Shown piece by piece: positions 1-20,000 of a DNA stretch of 20,000 bases. Origin of the DNA: Chrysomallon squamiferum (taxonomy: Eukaryota > Mollusca > Gastropoda > Neomphalida > Peltospiridae). Position 1 is the stretch's first letter, and every line of letters starts with the position of its first letter. A program made the position numbers and the translations under genes. The stretch lies in assembly GCA_012295275.1 (NCBI GenBank), contig CM022666.1:15774272-15794271 (forward strand), written 5' to 3'. Under the pieces are notes generated by a model that was given only the letters and a program-made list of their open reading frames with translations, did not search any database and was not told the DNA's origin.

Positions 1-192
1 TTGTTTCTTTTCATGATCAGTTATTGGCATTTAACAACATATTCAATATTCTATCAGATAAGCCCATGATATCAATTTGTAAAATTGTGACTGGTTTTTA
101 ATAGAGGGTAATAATCTTTGTGCATGCTATTTTCATGTCGGAAGAACAAATTTCAAATCCGTATAACCTGAAACGAAATGTTCGTGTTTCAG

Positions 193-2165
<1,973 letters not shown>

Positions 2166-2188
2166 TTTGAACTTTCACACGTCGCATT

Positions 2189-2328
2189 TAACCAATCAGA
2201 TTTGACGTATGACGTCTAACAAATCGGATTTGACCTACAACAGTTAACCAATCGGATTTAGCCTACTTGTGTCAAATCGGTCAGATCTGATGTATTATAT
2301 CTGACCAATCAGATTTTGACGAACAGCC
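2189..2328 (+). repeat. 28-bp imperfect tandem repeat just 3' of the gene A stop
   Basis: Five consecutive units of exactly 28 bp start at 2189, 2217, 2245, 2273 and 2301. The first three share the pattern TAAC-(C/A)AATC-(A/G)-GATTTGAC or a close variant; the fourth is diverged; the fifth again has GACCAATCAGATTTTGAC. Weaker GGATTT or GAATTTTC echoes continue to about 2470. The array starts 23 bp after the stop codon, so it is probably in the 3' untranslated region. Confidence 0.7.
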
Positions 2329-2716
2329 GAATTTTCATCAGCCGAATTTTCAACATAACATATTTATTTAGCTGGATTTGATGAATTATTTTATCCAACT
2401 GGATTTCACATATCTGGATTTCGTGTTTCCGCCAGGATATGACGTTTCAGATTATTTCATTTGGATGTGACGTATTCGGAATATTAACTGAGAATAATCG
2501 TCTCAGAATCTGTTGTATTTTTCTGACAAGGATTTTCTTTATAAAGATGAATTAAATATCTGTTTTTCTTGAAACCTTTATGTGACACCATCGTAAATGC
2601 AGGCCGATGACCTCTGTCCACTTTGAAAATTTCCCCATTTGCATTATCAATAGGATCACGTGATACATTCGGACATTTAGATTTGATATTATTGTTATTA
2701 TTATTGGTTATTATTA

Positions 2717-2759
<43 letters not shown>

Positions 2760-2839
2760 AATATCTATAACGATAATTATATCCAAATTTGTACATCTGA
2801 TCAGATAGCTATTGTACTTCCTTTTATTTAAGTTTCATA

Positions 2840-2845
2840 AATAAA
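2840..2845 (+). terminator. Candidate polyadenylation signal of gene A
   Basis: AATAAA lies about 675 nt after the stop codon, and a second AATAAA is at 3228-3233. In sequence this AT-rich the motif is common by chance, so the assignment is only tentative. Confidence 0.2.
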
Positions 2846-4860
2846 TTAATCACGTAACCTATTTAGTTTTTAGTATGAACATTAGACCGAATTATACAGC
2901 TATAATTTTAAATTAAGGATTTAAAATAAAATATTTATATTACAGCGATTTAATTATGCTCTAAATTAGTTTTTTTTATATCATTGAGTTTGAAAAAGCT
3001 GATTAAAAGATTTTCTTTGTGTTTATAATGCGGTTATATATTTCTATAACGATATAAATAATGTATCGCTAATCTTATAGATTTTTTTTTTTTTCTGTTT
3101 TTGTATTGTATTCTATTTACCTTCATATTGTCACGGAAGGAAATCCTCATTGTATATCGGCTGTAAGTAAAATTAGAATTACGATGTCTACATTAACTTT
3201 GTGAATAATGTAAAGAATATTCTTGTAAATAAAATTTGGAAGATTCCTTGTATTTTTTATTTTTATTTTTTATTTTTTATTTTTTTATTCAATTGTCTTA
3301 ACATTTATAATCAGCATTAATAAGTTATCATGCGTTTTTATTTAGTTTTTTCTGGTTTGGTAGTTTCACTTCTTTTCAGTATTAATTATCGGAAATAAAA
3401 ACTGAAAGCATTTAGCTACGTATGTTTGATAATGGATCGATTTCCATTTTCATCTAGCAATCACTATAAAACGTGACAAGATTCGATAACTAAACAAATT
3501 TCTACATTCTAAAATAATAACAGCTTGACACAGAACTATTTTTACATAGATATATTACTTGTTATTTACTCATGTATTATAATACAAGCAGTAGTGGTAG
3601 TAGTAATACTAGTTAAAGTAATAGTAGCAGCAGCAACAACATCTACTTTTTTTTAATAAACATACTAATACTACCATTTTTTCGTTATGCGTTTTTCGTA
3701 GTGTTATTATGTAAACGCAATTAAAGGTCAAAGGTTATTTCATTATGACGTCATGACATGCCGTCACGTTACTCAGGATTTTAAAGAACGGAAAATATTT
3801 GGATAAAGATCTTTATAAACTGGAAATCAGCGACTGTTTTGTTACGTGCTTTTTTTTTTTCTTTTTTTTTTTTTGTATTTTATGTTGGAAATAACGTCAC
3901 TAAAACAGGTTGAAAAAGTAATATTAACACTTTTACTGTGCAGTTTCGTCCGCAGATTATAAAAGATAAGAATTAAAATAATAATAATAATCATATTACT
4001 GTTATTTTAATAAATAAACTGAAACCCATTTTATAAAATAATGTTCTGATTTTATATCAAACCAGTCTGTTAATTTAGACTCTCAGTATTCTGTTACGCT
4101 TGTAATATGAGCGTGGTATGTATACTCACACGCACATGCACGTGAAATCATGCAAACCAACACACCCTGGGTGTTTATGTGTTGTGTGTATGTGTCAGAG
4201 ACACACAGAGACACAGAAAGAGAGACACACAGACAGTCAGATATTAAGATAGCGTGTGGGAGGTAAACTTACCCTTGCAGCACAAATAAAGACAGCAAAT
4301 TATGACATCATAAAAGAAAGTATTTGCAATATAAATATATATATATATTTATTTTAAACTCGCATACATAAACCTTTTTTTATTTATCTTTCTCCCCTAC
4401 AGGCGCATATAAAACTCAGTACTCTATTGCAAACAGACAAACTGCCAGACAGACTCACAGTCAGACATACCTTTTAAACTCCTATTGTGAAAATATTTAA
4501 TTTTATAATTATGCACTCAAACACTGTATATAGCAGCGAGTATCATTTGCTAAAAAGCATCATAATGCTACTAATAAAAGGCAAATAAAAAGTAATTTAA
4601 GATGAGTAATGAAAATTAAAATGATATAAGAAAAGTAAAATAAATAAAAACATGACCCGAAGATACCGATTTTATTTTAAGTACATTTGAAAAATAAAAT
4701 ATCATAATATACACAACATATACATTGTCTCGAGTTTTAACACAACATTTATATGCAGCCATGTTTATCACGGGACATTCACAATTCGTAACAGAAACAT
4801 TTCTGTATTACCAGCCACAGGCGAACAAGTAATGTAGACTTTTAGATTTTGAGTTCCTTA

Positions 4861-4942
4861 GGGTGTAAAAGTCTTATAGATATTATTATATTAATTACAC
4901 CCAGTGAGCGCTAGCTTTGCAGGCCCTCAAGGGTTACAAAGC
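4861..4942. other. Two adjacent predicted hairpins
   Basis: GGGTGTAA at 4861-4868 is the exact reverse complement of TTACACCC at 4895-4902. Immediately after, GCTTTG at 4914-4919 pairs with CAAAGC at 4937-4942, and GGCCCT pairs with AGGGTT inside it, leaving a very tight loop. No known RNA family is recognised. Confidence 0.35.
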
Positions 4943-5123
4943 AAGCAGAACGTGCTGACTTCACTGCATAGTTTAAATAATTCTGTATTCGGTGTTCAGT
5001 GTTAAGTGTGTGTTGTTCATACATTTCGTGGGAAAGAAATCTTTGCGATAAAGAAATGATAGTTATTATTGTTTAATTGTTGTCGTTGTTTTGATTCTGT
5101 TTTCTTGTTTGTTTCGCTTCTTT

Positions 5124-5148
5124 GATGATGGTGATGATGATGATGATG

Positions 5149-5204
<56 letters not shown>
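5124..5204. repeat. GAT and AAT trinucleotide tract
   Basis: GAT units (5124-5149) change into about 55 bp of (AAT)n. Poly-Asn, poly-Tyr and poly-Leu frames across it are repeat translations. Confidence 0.9.
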
Positions 5205-5205
<1 letters not shown>

Positions 5206-6035
5206 GGGATAGTAATAATAACAGAAAGTTATCAATTATTACTTTCACCATTTTATTGAACATTAAAGTTTTGTGTCAGCAAAAAAACTGGAAAAAAAAA
5301 AAAATTTTAATATTTGGTTCCATCCTTTCTCGGCTACTGAAGACTAAAAGAATTAAAATGCTGTTGGTGCACATCTTCATTTTATTGTGTTTTTCATCTT
5401 TCATTCTGGCTAAAAGTACGAAACAGAATAATAGTTCCACAAAATGTCTATTTATCTAACGAAGCAGACGACATTTTGAAAAATAATAAAATACACGTGT
5501 TAATTTCATCTTAGAAATAAATGAAATACAATGATGTTATTACACAGTAGATTAAGAATGACTGAAAATCTAAGTTTATCCACCGTCTCTCTTTTCTGTT
5601 TTCTTCTTTTCAGTGTTTTTGCTTTCTCTCGTTATGCACTATTTTCTTTCTCGGAAGGGGACAGTTTGTATTTTGCGAATTATAATTCTTTCGTTAATGT
5701 TTCTTTCTTTTCTTTTTAAAAAAAAAAAAAAAAAAATGTTTTTCTAGTTGTCTGTTTATTTATTTATTTATTTATTTATGTTTAAAGCTAAATTATTACA
5801 TTGCATATATCTATTGTATAAATAAAAGCTTTTCCTTTTCTAATAATGTCTTCAATGATTATTGCGAATAATTATAAATTAAATAAATAAATAAAATAGG
5901 AATCTAAATTGTCGTTGTATAGTATTTTCAACAGACTAGAATCTAAAAATGATCTGTAATGAAATTATAATTTATTATTATTATTAAAAAGTAATAATAA
6001 AAACATGAGTAAATATGACTGGTATATATAATGGC

Positions 6036-6069
<34 letters not shown>

Positions 6070-6363
6070 TATTATTATTATTATTATTACTATTATTATT
6101 ATTATTAAATATATTTTGTTTAAATACTCTATGACAGCTTTAGATTAGTGCTATTATTATTTTTTTTATTGTTGTTGTTGTTGTTGCTAAGATTGTTGTG
6201 GTTAGATAACATCTATTGTTTGTTTGTATAATCGAAACAAACATGTTATTTTTTACCAATCTTCGAAATTATAAAACTGCTTGAACGGAAGTTTGGCTGT
6301 TCTTATTACCTCCCTCGCACCACTAATCTTCCTAAATATATAAATATTCACTTTTCATTTTCA
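5205..6363. other. Convergent intergenic region, right part: AT-rich, simple repeats, no gene seen
   Basis: The stretch holds poly(A) (5718-5737), TTTA units (5756-5780), an ATT array (6039-6107) and a TTG tract (6172-6186). A short Phe/Ser-rich frame at 5531-5719 has no domain and is most likely chance. The part next to 6363 should be the 3' untranslated region of gene B. Confidence 0.6.
6165..6170 (-). terminator. Candidate polyadenylation signal of gene B
   Basis: AATAAA on the minus strand lies about 195 nt downstream of the gene B stop; another is at 6068-6073 inside an ATT repeat. Both are in AT-rich sequence where the motif occurs by chance. Confidence 0.2.
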
Positions 6364-14013
<7,650 letters not shown>

Positions 14014-14014
14014 C

Positions 14015-14015
<1 letters not shown>

Positions 14016-14091
<76 letters not shown>

Positions 14092-14325
14092 GTAACAGTA
14101 AAAATAGTAGTGGTAATAGTAGCAGCAGTAATAGTAGTAGTAGTAGAACTAGTAGTTGTAGTAAAGATAGTAATAATAGAAGTAGTAGTAATGGTATTAG
14201 TTGTATTACCTGAGTTACTAGTAGTGTAATGGTTGTAATAGTAGTTGTAACAGTTGTAGAAGTAGTAGTAGAAGTGGTAGTAGTAGTAGTTGTAGTAGTA
14301 GAAGTAATAGTAGTAGGAGAAAAAG
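14016..14325. repeat. AAAT, AAT and TAG tracts upstream of gene B's tail exon
   Basis: (AAAT)n at 14016-14046, (AAT)n to 14091, then TAG/TTG-rich units to about 14325. On the minus strand the AAAT part forms the T-rich tract in front of the acceptor at 14014. Confidence 0.9.
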
Positions 14326-14710
14326 AGATAGAGTATATGTATCTGTGTGTATACTGAAGATGAGCGAAATTATATTTTTGCTGACTTTTTTATTTTCACT
14401 GAATCGAAATATTAATTTGAAAAGATTGATAACTGTACCATGTAGACGCGACAACCTCTGTACCCTAAGAGAACTAAATGTATGTCTTTTCTGTTCTATT
14501 AGTTAACACATTTGACTCGCATTTGAATTTTAACAGTAGAAAATGTGGAAATAACAAAGACCAAGAATAACTAGAGGAAATTGTTAAATTGTTGATGAAA
14601 AATGTTAATAAATATCGAAAATTTGTTAATAAATGATCTTTATAATATATAAACACTTAACGACATCTCAACACATTTTAAAATTAACAGTCACGTCAAA
14701 ACAGACTTTT
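14326..14710. other. AT-rich unique sequence, nothing recognised
   Basis: No open frame with recognisable protein features, no RNA gene and no strong repeat. It should be intron or upstream sequence of gene B; the missing start exon could not be placed here. Confidence 0.4.
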
Positions 14711-14714
14711 ATAT

Positions 14715-14936
14715 ATTTATTTATTTATTGTGATAAGCTAGACGCTGTCCACTGACGCCAATAGGTGTCCTGTTCTGATCGATTAGCAACAAGATTTTCT
14801 TTTATGTATCTTCCCGTAGACAGAAAAGATTTACTACGATATTTATTAAACGGTTTTGGAGTAGCATTGCGGTGATAGCAGACTGAACTGTTGTTCTTGT
14901 AACCTGTTAACCACTGACCCAGCGTTCTGAGACTGA
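14715..14936 (-). mobile_element. Possible tRNA-headed SINE with (TAAA)n tail
   Basis: On the minus strand TGGGTCAGTGG, close to the A-box consensus, is followed by a weak B-box-like AGTTCAGTCTG and about 150 nt of unique sequence ending in AATAAATAAATAAATA (14715-14731), a typical SINE tail. The spacing between boxes (about 21 nt) is short for a tRNA head and no target duplication was seen. The 71-codon open frame here has no recognisable domain. Confidence 0.3.
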
Positions 14937-14940
14937 GCAA

Positions 14941-15478
14941 AGTCAGCTCTTTATTTTATACTATATTTCTCTACAATGGACTTGTACAGTCTAACAGAAT
15001 ATAAATAAAAAATAAAATAAAATAAAATAAAATAAAATAAATAGATAAATAAATAGCATCAATCAAAACAAAACAAAACAAACAAACAAGCATAAATATT
15101 TTATGATGTGAGTATTACAACAAAAAAATCGTATCTTCGGCTGATAACTGTCGTAAACATTACGCTTGACGTAGTAACGTCTTTGCATCGGCTACAGTAC
15201 AGACATTATAAAACACGTTACTCAAATTTGATTTTCTAAATACGCGACGTTTCCTCAAATGACTGTTAATATTTATGACGTTAAGCAAAGGGCTTGATTG
15301 TTTAACATTTCCTCATTCCAGGCCAAGTCCGCACTAAGACATTTGTTTAGTTTACAGAAAGCACGATGCGTTATGTGATAGATCGGCGAACGTTAGTCAT
15401 GCGTAAATGATTGCTATAATAGCCGCATTCCTAGAGGCAGAGCAAATATGATATCATCTTTTAATTTTATGCTCTGAG

Positions 15479-15521
<43 letters not shown>

Positions 15522-15597
15522 AGCACACAGAAAGAAAGAGAAAGACAGACAGCCACATACACATACATAAATATAAACAACACATTCACAAACTTAC
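14941..15597. other. AT-rich sequence with AAATA, CAAAA and AT/AC microsatellites
   Basis: (AAATA)n at 15004-15055, (CAAAA)n at 15064-15092 and (AT)n(AC)n at 15479-15522 flank unique sequence at 15100-15475, in which I see no gene. Confidence 0.5.
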
Positions 15598-15653
15598 TAG
15601 TAGTAATAGTAATAATAATAGTAGTAGTAAGAGCAGCAGCAGTAGTAGTAATG

Positions 15654-15778
15654 GCCGTGAATTAATTACGTCATTTGATTGTGACGTCAATACGTAATAT
15701 TATTTTGACATTAGACATTTACCACAAATGTCATTATTGCGTGTCTGACTTCTCTGACGTCATTATATTGCAAAGAGA
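15654..15778 (-). repeat. Dispersed inverted repeat, arm 2
   Basis: This is the opposite-orientation copy of 12588-12717, about 2.9 kb away, directly following a TAG microsatellite (15598-15650). Length is about 125 bp. Together the arms bracket the transmembrane exon and the microexon of gene B. Confidence 0.7.
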
Positions 15779-15865
15779 GATATTGGAAATGTATTATTAA
15801 TCTACTTAATGTAAAGCTGTTTTGTGAGATGATGAAATAATTGTGTTCATTGCTTTGATTTGTTT

Positions 15866-15876
15866 AATAACAACAA

Positions 15877-15938
<62 letters not shown>

Positions 15939-16120
15939 AAATAAGTGATTATTATTTGTCAAAATATATTAAATAGTCTTTTTTTGTTTGTTTGTTTGTT
16001 GTTGTTGTTTTTTTTTTTTTTTTTTTTTTTTTTTATTAAGACATTAGCTCTGTTTTTCTTATTTTTTCTTCTTCTTGTTTTTGTTTCATTTTTTTATAAT
16101 ATTTTTTTTATTTTTTTTTA
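15866..16120. repeat. CAA/AAT tract and poly(T) run
   Basis: (CAA)n at 15869-15908, (AAT)n to 15936, GTTT units at 15984-16000 and nearly pure poly(T) at 16009-16034, then T-rich sequence. Confidence 0.85.
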
Positions 16121-16496
16121 ATCCTCTATTTCTTAAATCGCTCTAGGCTGCACGGTGATTTAAATTTGAAGAGGAAGCTATGCAGAAATAATTGTTTTGT
16201 CACGAAAAACGGCAGGTCACTATTACAGTTAAATCTGGCATTACGTTTTTATTTTCCCTTGCCTAATAAACCCATCCTCCATTCTAATAATATAAATTGT
16301 TTACTATTCTTATTTCACGTAGCCGGATTTAAATGTCTTACACGTACTTTGTGACACACTAGGATTTGTATATTTTGTGTAGATGTTATCGTGTGAAATG
16401 GTTGCGTTTGTTTTTATCTGTCTATGTATGTGTGTACGTGTTTACATAGGCGTACACGTGTGTGTGCGGCTGAATGAGTGTATGATGCTGATGAAG

Positions 16497-16768
16497 CTGA
16501 TAATGATGATGATGATGATGATTATTATTGTTATTATTATTTTTGTTGTTGTTGTTGTTGTTGTTGTTATTATTGTTATTAGCTGAGTGGATGGAAGTGT
16601 AGTAGTAGTAATATCAGTAGGACAAGTCACAAGAATTGTCATAGCAAAAGTAGTATTAATAATAATATCTCTAGTAATTGTAGTAGAAATAGTGGTAATA
16701 GTAACATAGTAGTAGTAATAACAGTAACAGTAATAGTGGTAAAAAGTAGTAGTAGTAGTAGTAGCAGT

Positions 16769-16799
<31 letters not shown>

Positions 16800-16805
16800 A
16801 CAGAG
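16497..16805. repeat. GAT, TTG, TAG and CAG trinucleotide tracts
   Basis: GAT units near 16505-16525, TTG at 16543-16568, then TAG/TAA units and CAG units at 16764-16785. Open frames across it are low-complexity translations. Confidence 0.88.
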
Positions 16806-18080
16806 TGCAAGCTGTATAAGCAGAAGAAAAAGAAGTAGCGGAAGTAATCTTTATTATACGTCTGTCATATTTTTAAAATAATACATAAATTTCCAAATGT
16901 CTTTTAAACATCATTGTTTTCATTTCACTTACTTCCAGCAAAATGAAGAATTTAAGATAACAGAATAGCAATAGACACTGGTAGTTAATCAAATGCTATA
17001 GATATTAATTAATTAAATAATAATTATATCAATTGTTACTTACATGTTACAGATAGTGATAGTTAATTAAATATTACAGATATTAAAAGTTTATTGAATA
17101 ATATAGATATTAATAATTATTTTTAAACATTAGATATTAATAATCAATTAAATAATACTGATATTTAAAGTTCGTTATGTAATACAGCTATAATAAGAAA
17201 GAATGCTATTACTATGAACAGTTAGGTGTACGAATATACATGTTACAAATATAAAATGCAAGTCACGTGGACTCGATGTTGTTTCCTTCTGTGGAAGATC
17301 TAATAAAAAATCACTCAATTTAATAATGTCTCTTTCTGACATGTCATACAAAACGTATTCATCATTTGCTGTCACGCGTGACATAACTTCATATTACACT
17401 TCTTAAATTATATTATGGTTAAGATCAAACGTTCTTAATCCGTCAGTCACAGAGGCTTTTTCCCGACCCACCAGTCCTCCAAGATATTAATGATAGTAGT
17501 GATACTGATCATAATGATGATGCTGACGATCAAAATATCACACGTCGTGGTGAGGGTTTTCCTGTCTAAACTTTATTATTTTAAATTAGCAGGAAAGGAC
17601 CAATTACAATCACCCTCCCATTAACAGTATAATAACTTTTAATTTAGCAGTCATTAGACAGTGGAAGAAAAAAAAACACTGGAAGCGCAGACAAGATTTG
17701 ATCCCGAGGCAGGTCAAGCCTAAGGCTAATAGTTAATATCGGAGTTACAGGTCATTTCAAAGAGGACCGAGTAAGTCTGGACATAACGAGTTTATTTTAT
17801 GCTGTCGAGTTCGGGTCAGGTTATTAAAGAAAATGATGTACGACACTTTATTAGTGTAAATCGGACATGATGAGGTAACGTACGCCCTTCTCTAGTGAAG
17901 GTCACAGCATCTTTGAGATGCAGAGATAAGCTCACAGACCGATGTTTCAGAACACGTATAGTGTTATTTAGCTGTGTGAAATATACACTGTTGGTTAGTT
18001 TTTAAATAATATAAAAACGTGAACTTTTTTTTTAAAAATTATTTTTTACTTTTGATAGTAATAAATAACAAAATTATGTT
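16806..18080. other. Unique sequence, no gene assigned
   Basis: AT-rich up to about 17210, with decayed TAATTAAATA-like units at 16985-17165. The part 17440-18000 is closer to 40 percent GC and contains B-box-like strings (AGATTTGATCCCG at 17693, GAGTTCGGGTC at 17807) that may mark decayed SINEs. A minus-strand frame starting ATG at 17384 is discussed among rejected items. Confidence 0.35.
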
Positions 18081-18081
18081 C

Positions 18082-18148
18082 ATGTGTGTGTGGTGTGGTG
18101 TGTGTGTGTGTGTATGTGTGTGTGGTGTGGTGTGGTGTGGTGTGGTGT

Positions 18149-18207
<59 letters not shown>
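18082..18207. repeat. (TG)n with TGTGG units
   Basis: TG dinucleotides interrupted by a block of TGTGG pentamers at about 18121-18150. Confidence 0.95.
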
Positions 18208-18209
<2 letters not shown>

Positions 18210-18392
18210 TATATAGGTATACAGATGTAGACAGAGATACGTGACTGTTTTACTAATATAAAAATATTAAAAGGTAATGATTTTCTAGCATACATCATAT
18301 CTAATAACATTTTCTTTTAACAAAGAAAATTTTAGTATTCAAATAAAATAAACATTTAATTTTATTCAGAGAGTAAATTGTCACTGCATATT

Positions 18393-19377
<985 letters not shown>

Positions 19378-19600
19378 ATGTACACACACCCACATACATA
19401 CATACACACATATTATATATATATGCACATACGTACGTACATACATACACTCATATACATAGCTACAAACGTACATAAATACTTATATACATACAAACAT
19501 ACATATATAATACATACACACATATACAGATATATACATTCATGCATCCATCCCTATAGCGACACACACACACAAACACCCACTCATTCACATACATACG
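19378..19600. repeat. CATA/CACA-rich microsatellite
   Basis: Imperfect (ACAT)n with AT and AC blocks; the His/Tyr/Thr-rich frame across it is a repeat translation. Confidence 0.88.
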
Positions 19601-19727
19601 TATTTTCACGAAAAAAAACCCAACCAAATAGGTTATTTACTGATTCACCTAACATTTGTCTAATGTTATGTATGGCTAGGAATCAAACAGATAAAGAGTA
19701 ATAAAAAAAAAGAGGATTGTTTATTAA

Positions 19728-19997
19728 TCAAGGGAAAATAAAAAATCTAACACCAGCTGCTGTGAGCTGCCGCCACGTGGTTTTTAGCTGCAAGGCATGT
19801 TTTAAATGTACCTTCCCATACACAGATTGATGACTTTTGACAAAGCATTGGCTGGGACCGGAATCTAAAGCGCTTTGAAGGAATTTCACATTATAACACA
19901 CAAACGTTTGCGGTAAAGAAAGTGTAGAAGTCACTTTAGCTTTACACTGACGTAAAACAATTTGTTTTGAGCTTGCGTTAAAACATGCGGTATACAC
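19728..19997 (-). other. Unrecognised open frame at the right edge
   Basis: An open frame of about 89 codons runs from the window edge to a stop near 19728. It is less biased than the repeat frames (mixed Cys, Gln, Ser, Lys and Trp, for example LKTTWRQLTAAGVRFF) and base composition is more balanced than nearby. No ATG context, splice sites or known domain could be established. It could be an exon, the edge of a transposon, or chance. Confidence 0.2.
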
Positions 19998-20000
19998 CTA

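Larger units (their letters stand above)
2329..5090. other. Convergent intergenic region, left part: AT-rich, no gene seen
   Basis: Apart from the decayed end of the 28-bp array (to about 2470), an ATT tract (2692-2758) and poly(T) runs near 3080, 3250-3288 and 3850, I see only AT-rich unique sequence. It contains a nuclear-receptor-like half-site pair with a CRE palindrome (3725-3753) and two hairpins (4861-4942). Stop codons are dense in all frames and no domain is recognisable. Confidence 0.6.

Noticed and set aside
120-192. ATG at 120 as the start of gene A
   Set aside because: The coding signal begins only after the acceptor at 191-192; upstream codons show no domain and the SEA exon has the same border as in gene B.
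5531-5719. Hydrophobic 62-codon frame starting ATG-ATG
   Set aside because: Phe/Ser-rich translation of T-rich DNA ending in a poly(A) run, with no domain, no splice context and no composition change.
17267-17384. Candidate start exon of gene B: minus-strand ATG at 17384, peptide beginning MSRVTANDEYVLYDMSERD
   Set aside because: The composition is plausible, but the only nearby donor (CAC-GTGACT) is weak and leaves phase 1. From the acceptor at 14014 that phase runs into a stop after about 19 codons, so it does not connect.

Overview
This is a eukaryotic, AT-rich, intron-rich stretch crowded with microsatellites (long GA/CT, TG, ACT, AAT, CAA and TATC tracts). The two coding units are chitin-binding, SEA-domain proteins of an animal type. 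A lophotrochozoan, most likely a mollusc, is my inference from the domain architecture and repeat content; no rRNA, mitochondrial or species-diagnostic sequence is present.

Layout. Gene A (+ strand) enters from the left edge. Its last four exons (193-308, 729-790, 1181-1443, 1984-2165) encode an SEA domain, a short Pro/Thr linker and one peritrophin-type chitin-binding domain (CBM14), ending at a TGA at 2163-2165. Its 5' end lies outside the window. Positions 2166-6363 hold no recognisable gene: first a 28-bp tandem repeat just after the stop codon, then AT-rich sequence and simple repeats. Gene B (- strand) runs from about 14013 down to its stop at 6364-6366, tail to tail with gene A. Eight exons give a Ser/Arg-rich cytoplasmic tail, one transmembrane helix, a short stem including a 24-nt microexon, an SEA domain split over three exons, a Ser/Thr mucin-like linker and four CBM14 units. 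Its initiator ATG exon was not found and should lie upstream of 14013. All seven downstream splice junctions keep the reading frame. Positions 14014-20000 contain only repeats, SINE-like fragments and one unrecognised open frame at the right edge.

How the parts fit. Genes A and B share the same SEA exon plan: entry in phase 1, first SEA exon ending in phase 0 after a YC-x-Q motif, second exon starting with Met-Asp and ending in phase 2, third exon ending in phase 1. CBM14 follows in phase-1 exons. They are therefore most simply read as convergent paralogues. Gene B looks like a type II membrane protein that holds chitin at the cell surface, as expected for cells lining a chitinous matrix such as shell-forming mantle, radula or gut lining (inference). 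Introns of gene B carry two related tRNA-derived SINE-like copies, an 840-bp minisatellite with a 28-bp period, and one arm of an inverted dispersed repeat whose other arm lies upstream, so that the pair brackets the transmembrane exon and the microexon.
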